This document shows, one piece after another, positions 1 through 13,200 of a stretch of DNA of 64,000 nucleotides. The translations under genes were made by a program, and so were the position numbers. The stretch's first letter is position 1; every line of letters begins with the position of its first letter. This DNA comes from Dendrophyllia cribrosa (lineage: Eukaryota; Cnidaria; Anthozoa; Scleractinia; Dendrophylliidae). The stretch lies in the NCBI GenBank assembly GCA_024195265.1, contig JAJLRJ010000009.1:6883997-6947996 (forward strand), given 5' to 3'. Below the pieces are notes generated by a model that saw only the letters and a program-made list of their open reading frames with translations, was not told the origin of the DNA and did not search any database.

Positions 1-1204
1 ATAGACAACAAGGGCATTAATTATTTAAAATAACATGTTGACAAATATTTTTTCATCGTGATTCTAGTACATCTTGTATTTTTATACCTATGCCGTCGAT
101 TGCATGTAAGCGTGGACAAAACAAAAAACACGATCTATTATTGGGAATCTTTTAATATTATATTGTGATTAGACAGTCTGTTGCGCAAACTTTACGCAAG
201 AGTTGCGCGAACTTTCGCGCACAAAGTAAGTACATCTTTTAAACGATTTGGGCTTACAGATGTTTTTCAATGAAATACGTTTGATTAAATGTTGAATATA
301 TACTTTCAGGGAAAGCTAAAAATGAACTGTTTTTACAGAAGTCGTGAAAATTTGTTCTTGGTTTTCTCATCAAAATGCTTTTGATTAACATCCGGTCAAA
401 GATGTTTCCAGCAAAAACAGTGAATGGAGATCAGTGGACGATTTTACGAAGTGAAAATTTTGCTAAAGATGTTCGTGTTTTTCACTGCCTGCATGGAAAC
501 TCATTTTAATTGTGATATGTTCAAACAAGAATTATTCGGAGCATTTTAAGACCGAAAACTATACTGGCGTTGCAGCAAAACAATTCAACTGCGAAGAAAA
601 AAGCTTGGTCTACAAAAACCTTCTCGTGTTTTGATTTATACTAGGGAAACAGGCGAAGACGTCACTAAGAATGACATTTTTAACGTGAATGGTGCATCTA
701 CAGATAAGATGCAAAAGTGACAAACATCGTTACTCTCTGACTAAGGGGTAGGGGTGAACAATTAGAACTATTAAGGCCGAAAAAAAAAGTGGGGGGGGGG
801 GGGGGGGGGGGGGTGGGGATTGGATGATATTGGATATCCTGTAAAAGATAATCATTATTTAAACGGCTGGCTGTTTTTTTTTAATAATATGTATGGGCAT
901 TTTGGATTCACTGTGTTAAAAACTATGATTTGAAAAGGATGTTCCTATTTTGTTGCCCAACAGTTTTTGGGTAGCAGTTAAAACAGACTAGAAATACTAA
1001 TTATCACGTGACTTTTTAATAAACTGATCCCTATCTAATTTCAAACTTTACCGTTTTCAATAATAAACTCGTAGTAACTTAACTTCGACAATAAATGATC
1101 AACTCCACCCCACTGCTTGTAAAAATTAACGGGCTGTTTATCATCTTTTAAGGTCCTAAAGCAAGAAAAAGCTAGCGGGATTTTATTGTGATCAACCTGG
1201 AAAC
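1..1204. other. 5' flank of the EGF-SEA gene, no gene seen
   Basis: No convincing coding exon is visible upstream of the signal-peptide exon at 1205. The stretch is AT-rich. It holds a G homopolymer (about 792-815) and a fragment near 855-915 that matches, in reverse, the inner end of the TTAA-flanked repeat at 31777-32215. Promoter and 5' UTR of the downstream gene should lie here, but no clear TATA box was identified. Confidence 0.5.
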
Positions 1205-1271
1205 ATGAATTTCAAAATATCGCTTCTGGTACATTTTGTTGCAGGCTTTCTTCTGCTAGTCATGTTGAAAG
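1205..1271 (+). CDS. Signal-peptide exon of the EGF-SEA gene
   Basis: ATG at 1205 opens 22 codons with a long hydrophobic core (LLVHFVAGFLLLVML), followed by a strong donor (G|GTAAGG, phase 1). The next exon starts in the matching phase. The ORF is too short for routine ORF calling. It is the only signal-like start found upstream of the EGF exons. Confidence 0.75.
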
Positions 1272-4200
1272 GTAAGGTACTCAGTACATGGCGTGTTCTC
1301 CTTTGTGACTGACACCTGGGGTGGGTACTCCCTATAATGGGCTATACGGGGATGCTCCGCCCGAAAGGGGTGCCTTTTTGAGGCTGGAGGTATATGAAAG
1401 GGTCGGGATTTCACGAGTTGAAGTATATGAAAGGGTAGGGATTTCACGAAGAATAGGAAAGGGTAGCGAAAACACGCGTTGAAGTATAAAAAACGTAGGA
1501 TAAAATGTGATTTAAGTATTATAAAAAGCGCCTTTCAAAATATATCGAACAGACGCACGTAAAGGCTATATGAAAGGGGTACCATTTTCATTGAAAGGTA
1601 TATGAAAGGGGTACCATTTTCAATGAAAGGTATATGAAAGGGGTACCATTTTCAATGAAAGGTATATGAAAGGGGTACCTTTTCTGTCAAAAACGGTATA
1701 TGAAAGGGTAAGGGTTTGGACCTCGGGGCGGAGCATCCCCGTACAAAATTTTGTTGAGTACCCACCCCCCCCTCCGGGGACTGACACTAAGGAGTACTAG
1801 TCTTACTTAATACTGCAAAAAGATAGTTTGGTAGAAAACTTCGTAATATATAATTAACGCGACCTATTTGCAATCCGTAGCAACCAATATTTCTTTTTCA
1901 TGATATACACTGTGAAAAGATCTTAAAACTTTGAGATTCACTGCATTATGAAAACTTGCACAATGTTTGTTTTGATGATTAATGGGTTAAGAGATCTACA
2001 TAAAGCAGACGCAGCTTTAAAAAGAAACAGGAACTCTCAAACAAACAAACAAATTAAAAAACAACTGTTTATATCATATTTGTAATTTGTAATTTAGTAT
2101 AATTTTAATGACCATATTTATTTAATATTGTATTTTTTTATTGCATGATTTTTGCACGGCTCTCTGGAAGAGCATTTTTATGAATGAGATTCCGTGACTG
2201 AATAAAGATGATTGATCGACTACAAACGAACAAAGTCTAAAAAAGATCATGTTACAAATTTAACTTAAAAGATTCGTTCTTTATCGCTATCATTTTTAGA
2301 GAGATATATACTCTCTGAAATTCTTTTTTAATTTGCAACCTGAACGCCATTAAAGTATACTTATATCATTCTTTTCACACAGTGTCTGCTACAAATCAGC
2401 CCTGTCCTGCGGGATATACTGGCAGTAATTGTTCTATAAGTAAGTATTTTCATGAATTTTTTATCGTTTTTCATTGTTATTATTTTTTTTTTTGCCCGTG
2501 ATGAAAACTATCATATCTAAGGCATTGCCTTTGGAGAACTTTACCTTTTTGCTTTAGCTGTGGTACTGTTTATTCAGTAAACGCCTGATTGAAAACGTTT
2601 TCGGGTAAAAAGTATAAACCAGATACGACCCAACCTCGTACCCAGGACCTTCTCGGCTTTGTTCAAATTCAAAATGGCGGGTCGGGCGGAGAAGACCCTG
2701 GACAAGGGTCAAGCCCAAATCATACCGTCCAGAAGGACGTCGGACACCTTATTGAGACTTATATAACAGAGTAACTGGTTAGCTTTCAGTTGAAGTTAGG
2801 TGTAGCAGTTTGTATAGTTAAATTTAGGACTAAGCAACCCGAGAAGCTAGGTGTTACAGTGATACGTTAGGCTATGTAAGCCTAAGCCTAGCTGAGGTCA
2901 CAGGTTTAATCCTGAGTGGGGATTTTAGATTTTCTTTTTTGCACTTTAAAAGGTACTAAAAATAAAGTTCTAAGTGTCGACATTACGTTATATAAGTCTC
3001 AATAAGATGCCCGACGTCCTTCTGGACTTTATGATTTAGGCACAACCCACGGATAAGGCTGCCACTGCAACATACTTCAAAAATCCTGGCGTATTTTGTC
3101 GCGTTCGTTTCGTTTGAACAACAGTTTTAAATTACTAGAAAACAAATACGGCTACCAACCACTGGAAATAACCTCTGAAAACAAACACGGCTACCAATCA
3201 CTGGAAATAACCTCTGAAAACAAACATGGCTACCAATCACTGGAAATAACCTCTGAAAACAAACACGGCTGCCAATCACTGGAAATAACCTCTGAAAACA
3301 AACATGGCTACCAATCACTGGAAATAACCTCTGAAAACAAACATGGCTACCAATCACTGAAAATAACCTCTGAAAACAAACATGGCTACCAATCACTGGA
3401 AATAACCTCTGAAAACAAACACGGCTGCCAATCACTGGAAATAACCTCTGAAAACAAACACGGCTACCAATCACTGGAAATAACCTCTGAAAACAAACAT
3501 GGCTACCAATCACTGGAAATAACCTCTGAAAACAAACACGGCTGCCAATCACTGGAAATAACCTCTGAAAACAAACATGGCTACCAATCACTGGAAATAA
3601 CCTCTGAAAACAAACACGGCTGCCAATCACTGGAAATAACCTCTGAAAACAAACATGGCTACCAATCACTGGAAATAACCTCTGAAAACAAACATGGCTA
3701 CCAATCACTGGAAATAACCTCTGAAAACAAACACGGCTACCAATCACTGGAAATAACCTCTGAAAACAAACACGGCTACCAATCACTGGAAATAACCTCT
3801 GAAAACAAACATGGCTACCAATCACTGGAAATAACCTCTGAAAACAAACACGGCTGCCAATCACTGGAAATAACCTCTGAAAACAAACATGGCTACCAAT
3901 CACTGGAAATAACCTCTGAAAACAAACACGGTTGCCAATCACTGGAAATAACCTCTGAAAACAAACATGGCTACCAATCACTGGAAATAACCTCTGAAAA
4001 CAAACACGGCTACCAATCACTGGAAATAACCTCTGAAAACAAACATGGCTACCAATCACTGGAAATAACCTCTGAAAACAAACACGGCTGCCAATCACTG
4101 GAAATAACCTCTGAAAACAAACATGGCTACCAATCACTGGAAATAACCTCTGAAAACAAACATGGCTACCAATCACTGGAAATAACCTCTGAAAACAAAC

Positions 4201-7200
4201 ACGGCTACCAATCACTGGAAATAACCTCTGAAAACAAACATGGCTACCAATCACTGGAAATAACCTCTGAAAACAAACACGGCTGCCAATCACTGGAAAT
4301 AACCTCTGAAAACAAACACGGCTACCAATCACTGGAAATAACCTCTGAAAACAAACACGGCTACCAATCACTGGAAATAACCTCTGAAAACAAACACGGC
4401 TGCCAATCACTGAAAATAACCTCTGAAAACAAACACGGCTACCAATCACTGGAAATAACCTCTGAAAACAAACATGGCTGCCAATCACTGGAAATAACCT
4501 CTGAAAACAAACACGGCTACCAATCACTGGAAATAACCTCTGAAAACAAACACGGCTACCAATCACTGGAAATAACCTCTGAAAACAAACACGGCTACCA
4601 ATCACTGGAAATAACCTCTGAAAACAAACATGGCTGCCAATCACTGGAAATAACCTCTGAAAACAAACACGGCTACCAATCACTGGAAATAACCTCTGAA
4701 AACAAACACGGCTACCATCCACTGGAAATAACCTCTGAAAACACCGTTTCATTGTGTGTCACGTGACAAAATACTCCACGATTCTTGGAGTGTTTTGGCA
4801 GCCTTGTCCAGGGTCTTCTCTGTCCGACCCGCCATTTTGAATTGAACAAAACGGAGAAGGCCCTGGGGAAGAGGTTGGATACGACCAAATGGTTTTCTCG
4901 GAAACGGAAAAAACGTTTTGTGATCTCAAATAAATTGCATATTATATTATAAAACAGTATGCTCAAAATCATCCTCTGAATCTTTTCGGAAGGAATAGAT
5001 CTTAAATACCAATAAATGAAATGTTAACAAGCCCCATTTGCCTTGTTTCCAGAATTCCATTGTGTCGTATCGTTTAGGGTTTGTGCTTATTTTCCCAACA
5101 ATGTTTTTTTTTTTCAATTAGGTGTATTTACAAAACAAGGTGCTTTTAACCATCCTCGGAGACCCACTTGCAGTTAGTCGGAGCGGGACCAAGTAAAAGG
5201 TCGAAAAAAACCGCGCAACGAAAGTTGTCCCAGTCGCCCGCCCTTGAAACATTTCGTCGCGCCGATTGTTTCCGGGTATGTTTTAGTTCGTCCCGTTACG
5301 ACTAACTGTCCCTGGGTCTCCGAGGATGGGTTTTAACTTGTAAATGAAAACAATCGAGCGGTAGCACTTTCCTGAGTATTACGATGTTTATGTTTCTTAT
5401 ATTTCAGTTTTGTGTTTTCGCAATTATTATTATATTTATAGAGGAATTGTAATATTTCTCTTTTATTCAGATATCGACGATTGCGCTAACGTTAATTGTT
5501 CAGGCAATGGAAATTGCAGTGACCGTGTAGATGGCTACTTCTGTTTCTGCAACACTGGATTTTATGGAATCAACTGCGAGTTGGGTAAGGTAGATCAATT
5601 CATCACTGAAGTACCTCCATTATAGCGAAATACACAAGGTCAAGCGCGCAGTTGAAGATGCTTACAATCCAATCAAACTGGATTCAAACTTTAAATGGTT
5701 TAAAATAAGAAAGGGAACAGTAGAAATAATAAATTGGGGAGGGGGGGATGGTTATACTGGACAAATTTACTTGAATCAACTGCGAATTAGGTAAGGCAGA
5801 TCACAGTGGGGATCCGATCACCATCGTTAGGAGGGGGGGGGGGGGGGGGTGGGGGTGAATAAGGGTAGGGAGGTAAATATCAACATCGTTAAGTGATGTT
5901 GCATTTTGAATAACACAACATTCATTTATTTTGTTCTGAGGTGCAATCAAGAATTTTGAATTTGTCTTGTCAGCTCGTTCAACGTCGGACAACAAAGTTA
6001 AATTCAACAACGTTGACTGATGTTCAATTCGCTTGTACAGATCTTTAAACAAAGCACTTTACACTGCATTGATGTGTATGTACACTGTACACATGGACAC
6101 TGCTGGTGAACATAGTGCTAGGCTTCAAGAGGGAGGGAGAAGCTAGTCCCTTATATAAGCTATATAGGTTTGTGCGGCGTCAATGGACATGGTTTTTGAG
6201 CTACTTTGGTCTAAAAAATGGATACCAATTTAGGAGTCAGGGTCTGAATCACAGGTATCCATATAGGATTTAGGTTTGAGAGTGGGGATAGATTTAGGTG
6301 TCGGTTCTAAAATGGGTACGGAAAATGACTTTTTTATTTTAAAAATCGGAAAGAAAAAAATCACATATTTTGGTCTGAAAATGGGTAACGATGTCTAGAG
6401 GTTCCAAGAGGGGGCGCAATCCTCCTTTCTGAGGTAGGGGGGTAGGGAAGTCATCTGGAGGGGAGTAACAGGTCGTACCGCTAGTTACTCACTTATGCTA
6501 CGGAAAAGAGAAAGGAGCTCCTACTTGATTCTTCTGGAGATTCTTTAGAAAACAGATGACTATATTGATGTTCCCCAAATACTTTGTGATATTAAACAAA
6601 TGAAATTGTTATAATTTGCATATTTCATTTATTTCCCGTGTCTGCCACCAATATCATGATTTTATTTAAAGCTTTAAAATAATCTGTAACTCTACAGATC
6701 AGCTTCTGTATTGTTATATTGTCTTACCTTTATTATTTTCAATTACATTACTTTTCCCTGCCTCGAATAGCATTTTTGCTAATTTGCAGGGCAACTGTAT
6801 TTAAGTTTATATGTCTAATAAATTTTTGTTTGTTGTTGTTGTTGATGGGTCACTTCAAAACTTGTTATAATCGCCAATGCGACAAAAGTTGCAGTTTCTT
6901 TAATTTAGGTTTTATTACAACAAACGCTTTACACAATTGTACTTTTAGATCCCGATCATTGTGATCCAAATCCATGTCAAAATAACGGGACTTGCACCAA
7001 ACATGTACAGGGGAGTTTTTTCAAGTGCAGCTGTGCTGCAGGTTACGAAGGAACAAAATGTGAAAAAAGTAAGAACAGCTAAACTAATATTTTAAATGTA
7101 AGAATAACTTTACACTTCATTGAAATAAATGTCGATTTAATACAATATATTTTTAATATGGACGAAATCAATACGCAAACACAGATGTGAAATACATTGT

Positions 7201-10200
7201 ATAATGTCCCGAATCTTGAAGATTAAAATAAAAAAAAAACTGTTTACTACAAACGAGCAAAGTCTTAAAAAAAGATCATTAGTTACAAATTTAACTTGAA
7301 AGATTCGTTCTTTATCGCTATCATTTTTAGAGAGATATATACTCCTTAAAGCTCTTTCAGTAATATATAATTTGCAACCTGAACGCCACTGTGATTTTAA
7401 AAGTATACTTATATCATCCTTTTCACACATCTGCTGCAAATCAGCCCTGTCCTGCGGGATATACCTTATACCTGCGGGATATACCTTATACCTGCGGGAT
7501 ATACCTGCGGGATATACTGGCAGTAATTGTTCTATTAGTGAGTATCTTCATTAAATTTTAATCGTTTCTTATTGTTATTTTTCTTTGTTTTTTTTTGCCC
7601 GTCATGAAAACTATCACATCTAAAGCATTGCTCATGGAGAACTTTACCTTTTTACTTTAGCTGTGGTACTGTTTATTAAACACCTGGGCCCGGTTGTTCG
7701 AAAGCCGGTTAACGCTAACCCAGGATTAAAACTTAACCGAGGATTGAATTTCTCTTGTTAGAAATGTTTTCAACAGCTAATTATAAGTTACATGGAAAGA
7801 CAAGTCAGAGACGAAACTAAAGGGCAAAAATACTTTGGAAAAATCTTCATTGATTAATTATTTAACTGGAATCAAAATTGATGCTAACCCTGGGTTAGCT
7901 TAACCGCGCTTTGAACAACCCGGCCCTGATTGCAAACGTTGTTGGGTAAAAAGTAGAAACAAGATACGACCCAAACTCGTACCCAGGGCCTTCTCGGCTT
8001 TAAGAGTTCAAATTCAAAATGGCGGCTCGGGCGGAGAAGACCCTGGACAAGGCTGCTAAAATACTCCAAGAACCCTGGCGTATTTTGTCGCGTAAAATAT
8101 GATGAAATGTCTTCATTTCGTTTGAACAGCAGTTTCAGATTACACCAGAAAACAAACACGGCGCGGCTACCAATCACTGGAAATAATCTCTGAAAACACC
8201 GTTTCATTGTGTGTCACGTGACAAAATACTCCCCGATTCTTGGAGTGTTTTGGCAGCCTTGTCCAGGATCTTCTCTGTCCGACCCGCCATTTTGAATTGA
8301 ACGAAACGGAGAAGGCCCTGGGGAAGAGGTTGGATACGACCAAATGGTTCTCTGGGAAACGGAAAAACGTCTTGTGATTTCAAATACATTGCATATTATA
8401 TTATAATACAGTTTGCTCAAAATCATCCTCTGAATCGTTTAGGAAGGAGCAGATCATAAATACCAATAAATGAAATGTTAACAAGCCCCATTTGCCTTGT
8501 TTTCAGAATTCCATTGTGTCGTATCGTTTAGGGTTTGTGCTTATTTTCCCAACAATGTTTTTTTTTAATTAGGTATATTTACTATACAGGGTGCTTTTAA
8601 CCATCCTCGGAGACCCACTTGCAGTTAGTCGAAGCGGGAGCAAGTATAAGGTCGAAAAAAAAAACCGCACAACGAAAGTTGTCCCAGTCGCCCGCCCTTG
8701 AAAAATTTCGTCGTGCCGATTGTTGGGTAGTCCTGCACTTGTCCAAACGATGTCTGTAATTCGCTAAGAAAACAATAGATTTGTCCCGCTGGTATAGGGA
8801 TTAGGGAAAAGGGCATTGTTTAAGTGATATATCAATTGTATCGTTCGCCAATCACAGACATCGTTTGGACAGCTACGACCCCGCTTCGATTGCTTCCGGG
8901 TTTTACTTCGTCCTGCTCCGACTAACTGTCCCTGAGTCTCCGAGGATGGGTTTTAACTTGTAAATGAAAACAATCGAGCGGTAGCACTTTCCTGAGTATT
9001 ACGATGTTTATGTTTCTTTTATTTCAGTTTTGGGTTTTCGCAATTATTATTATATTTATAGAGGAATTGTAATATTTCTCTTTTATTCAGATATCGACGA
9101 TTGCGCTAACGTTGATTGTTCAGGGAATGGAAATTGCAGTGACCGTGTAGATGGCTACTTTTGCTTCTGCGAAACTGGATTTTATGGAATCAACTGCGAG
9201 TTGGGTAAGGTAGATCAATTCATCACTGAAGTACCTCCATTATATCGAAATACACAAGGTCAAGCGCGCAGTTGAAGATGCTTACGATCCAATCAAACTG
9301 GATTCAAACTTTAAATTGTTTAAAATGACAAAGGGAACAGCAGAAATAATAAATTGGGAGGGGAATGGTTATACCGAAGAAAGTTACTTAAATCAACTGC
9401 GAATTAGGTAAGGCAGATCACAGTGGGGATCCGATCACCATCGTAATAAGGCTCATGCTATTGCACGAATGATGTTGCATTTTGAATAACACAACATTTC
9501 TTTTGTTCTGAGGTGCATTAAGAATTTTAAATTTGTCTTGTCAGCTCGTCGTTCAATGTTGGACAACAAAGTTGAATTCGACAACGTTGACTGATGTTGA
9601 ATTCGCTTGTACAGATCTTTAAACAAAGCATTTTACACTGCACTGGTGTGTATGTACACTGCACTGGTGTGTATGTACACTGTACACATGGATACTGCTG
9701 GTGAACACAATGCTGGGCTTCAAGAGGGAGGGAGAAACTAGTCCCGTCAATGGATATGGTTTTTGAGCTACTTTGGTCTAAAAAATGGATACCAATTTAG
9801 GGGTCAGGGTCTGAATCATAGGTATCCATATAGGATTTAGGTTTGAGAGTGGGGATAGATTTAGGTGTCGGGTCTAAAATGGGTACGGAAAATCAGACAT
9901 TTTGAACTGAAAATGGGTAACGATGTCTAGAGGTTCCTCCTTTCTGGGGGGGAGGGGGGGGGGGGGGGGTGTAGGGAAGCCATCTAGAGGGGAGTAACAG
10001 GTCGTACTACTAGTTACTCGCTTATGCTACTGAAAAGAGAAATGAGCTCCTACCTGATGGATCACTTAAAAAAAATGGTAATAATCACCAATGTAACAAA
10101 AGTTGCAGTTTTTTAATTTAGGTTTTATTAAAACAAACGCTTTACCTAATTGTACTTTTAGATCTCGATCATTGCGTTCCTAATCCATGTCAAAACAACG

Positions 10201-13200
10201 GGACTTGTACCAAACATGTACAGGGGAGTTTTTTCAAATGCAACTGTGCTGCAGCTTATGAAGGAATAAAATGTGAAACAAGTAAGAACAGCTAAACTAA
10301 TATTTTAAATGTTAGAATAATTTTATACTTCATTGAAATATATGTCGATTACAATATATTTTTAATATGGACGAAATCAATACGCAAACACAGGTGTGTA
10401 ATATAAATGTTCCGAATCTTGAAGATACTTGCGTCTTTGACCCTCACAATATTAGACAGTGGTCACATTTTTTTTAGTCAGTGGTGTTTAAATTGTAACG
10501 CGAGATCTACTTACCGTAAATTCTCTATTAAGCGCCCCCTCAAACGATCCCCCTCTCCAATAAGCCCTCCCCCTTTTTGGAGCAAGACATTTTTTAACCC
10601 AGATATCCTTTTAGCCCCCCTTCCCCTCTCTTTTCCTTCACAACCAAACAAATCAACGAAAGACTATATTACGGGTATATTTTTACTATAGCAATTCAGG
10701 CACGATTTCACATACAGTACTTGCGAACTACTGGTATTGAAATATAATGGTAATTGCGGTAATCACGAATGTATAACACTTCATTGATCAATCAAAGCAT
10801 GGTCAATGGACGTCATCCACGTGCAGGAAGTTCGGATGACATCGCGTTTCCCTAATTACAATAAGCCCCCCCCCCCCCCCACAGACGCTCTTGAAATAGA
10901 CACGCCCTGTCCCCCCCCCCCCCCCCCCCCCTTATAGTGGCTTTATAGTGGATTTACGGTATTCCGTGTGGCGATCACCTTTTCTTTTCTTTTATAGAGA
11001 AGCCTCCAAGAGAATTTTCAGTCACGATAACCCTTAGAGACCGAAAATACATCTCTGACTACGCGGACCTCACGAAGCCCAAAACTCGTGCCATCATCAC
11101 AGATTTATCCAACATTTTCGCACCTTTCTTCAAGGCAACATTTTTAAATAACTTTCGAGGCATAACCTTCCGTGGGTTTTCCTCGGGAAGTTTAGTGACA
11201 AACTTTGACGTAATATTCGAGCCGACATCGAATGTTTCGGTCACCAGTATTATCCAAGCACTCAAAAAAGGCAACGGCACAAAGGATCTGCAATTTGAAA
11301 TTTTGGATACGATTACAGTTGACAGTGGAAAGTTTCCCGAAACAACCACGGTAGCCCCGACAGGTTTGTGTTTATTGTGGTTATTGTTTATTTTAATAGT
11401 AAAAATATAAACCCCTTAGGAAACACACAGTACTTTTTAATTTCGGCACTTTTGCCGTGGGGACTAGAAGCGATTCAGTTGTTGTTGTTGTTGTTGTGGT
11501 CTTAAAGGTACCGTGTGGCTCTCCAAACACAACACCGACTTTTAAATTTTACTATACTACACCAGATAGGTAATTTAAAGTTTCCAAAATTCCGAGAAAC
11601 AGACGTTACCATAGCAACAACAAAATTATTAAAGAAATTCGAAAATTTGAAAGCGCACTACTTACCGACGTGAACAGCAATTTAGATGAAGCGGAAGCAC
11701 TCAACGGATCGTTTCGGTGGAAAGCTGTTCGGAAGGCCTTAGTCATCTTAATTACCTTTTTACTCCCAGAGTCAATAGGCCATTTCCGAGTTGCCTTTAA
11801 CATAACATAACATACTTTATTTAATGTGGATATACACTTACTGCTTGAGAGCTAGTTTACAGGTATTCCACCTAATAACTAATTAAAACCTAACAACTAA
11901 ACAACACTAATATCACAATACATCAGATAAAACCACGGATTAAATACTAATTAAAACTATTATTACAATATTACCGCCGCAGTCAAAATTCTAATTAAAA
12001 CTTGAGTTTTCATTCACATGCAAATACAACGTATTTGCATGTGAATGAAAACTGATTTTCATATGAAAGGTTTCGCACCTAGCCTCGCTTTGATAGAGAG
12101 GCTAAAGGCAACTCGGAAATGGCCTATTATGGAGACATGTCATTTAGTTTTAATTTTTGAGTCTGTGGACGAAATCCTATGGTGTGACCATTCAAATGAA
12201 ACCTCTTCAGCAGTACTTTTGCATGCATAGTACCATTTGTTCTAACTTTTGAGTCTGTGGACGAAATCCTATGGAGTGACCATTCAAATTAAACCTATTT
12301 GGTCTCTTTGGCAGTATTTTTGCATGGTACCATTTGTTTTTCAATGTTTCACAAAATGGAATTTGGGAATTTTCTTGAATTTTGATGTTTGGCACTCTTG
12401 AGAGAGAAAGGGTTAAAAATTTGAAATAAATTAGATTAAAAAAAATAGAGTTTTCTTTGGAAAAATATTGCCTCAAACTTTCTTAACAACGGAAAATTTA
12501 ACGGCTTTTGTTTTTGGAGGGATAAAAATGTCGTTTTTCGAATATCTAATAAATTTGGGGGATAAGATTCCTTTCTTAAAGAATTCTGCCGCTGAAATAT
12601 TTATTTAAAACAACTGGAAAGTTCAAACTGTATTAGCTTTCACATAGAGTCCTTTAAAGCCCCAAAATATACAGTCTCATCCCTACGCGACCAGACCGAA
12701 AAGGATTATGGAGAGAAATCAATTCACATTCAACAACTGCACATTATCAAAATATGGAACGTCCTTAACGGAATATGTATCGAAGCGACTCTTGTTGTCT
12801 TTGCGTAACACGCGAAGACAAACGTGAGTTTTGTTCTCCATTGTAAACGCGACAGAGAATAATTAATCATGCATTTTAATTCACCCTTACTCCCTTTCGG
12901 TCTGGTCGCGTAGGGGTAAGACCGATCAATGACAACGTTTAATCACTAAGGACTGTATATTCCTCATTGGGTGCCCCGATAGATTTGTGCATGTAGCTAC
13001 AATGACCACACATGCAATTATATCGGTCACATTTGTTGGAACGGTGTCCGCTTTCTTCCCTTCTTTCCCCTTTAATGTTGATGCTCAAGATGCTAGAGTC
13101 AAAAAAGATTTATATGAACGCAACATTGGGAAAAAAAGTTGGAGAGAGAGGAGCAACATTGGGAGAGGAAAGGGCCCGCATGTGCTCTATATTTCTGAAC

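Larger units (their letters stand above)
2631..4877. mobile_element. Foldback/MITE element, copy 1, swollen by internal insertions
   Basis: Arms near 2631-2710 and 4795-4877 are reverse complements (core ATTCAAAATGGCGGGTCGG with AGAAGACCCTGGACAAGG). The orthologous copy at 7972-8333 is only 362 bp. Copy 1 is about 2.25 kb because it contains a nested inverted-repeat element and the minisatellite. It lies in intron 2 of the EGF-SEA gene. Confidence 0.75.
2220..7225. repeat. Intragenic tandem duplication, copy 1
   Basis: Holds exon 2 (half EGF), one calcium-binding EGF exon and one DPDHC-type EGF exon. Intron and exon sequence match copy 2 (about 7245-10430) nearly throughout. Copy 1 is longer because of a nested insertion (about 2712-3045), a 39-bp minisatellite (3138-4742) and about 310 bp near 6520-6845 that is absent from copy 2. 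Confidence 0.85.
7245..10430. repeat. Intragenic tandem duplication, copy 2
   Basis: Second copy of the EGF block (compare 2220-7225), containing a decayed half-EGF exon and two EGF exons. Copy-specific insertions are a MITE at about 7686-7926 and a short MITE at 8740-8871. It lacks the expanded minisatellite and the nested element of copy 1. Confidence 0.85.

Noticed and set aside
2730..3031. tRNA gene or SINE from the B-box-like GGTTTAATCC
   Set aside because: No matching A box or cloverleaf could be drawn; inverted ends explain the segment as a MITE.
3138..4742. CRISPR array
   Set aside because: Units are contiguous with no unique spacers, in a eukaryotic intron.
3096..4766. Repetitive 556-codon ORF on plus and 541-codon ORF on minus as real proteins
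   Set aside because: Both arise from a 39-bp intronic minisatellite whose period is a multiple of three; the paralogous intron has a single unit.
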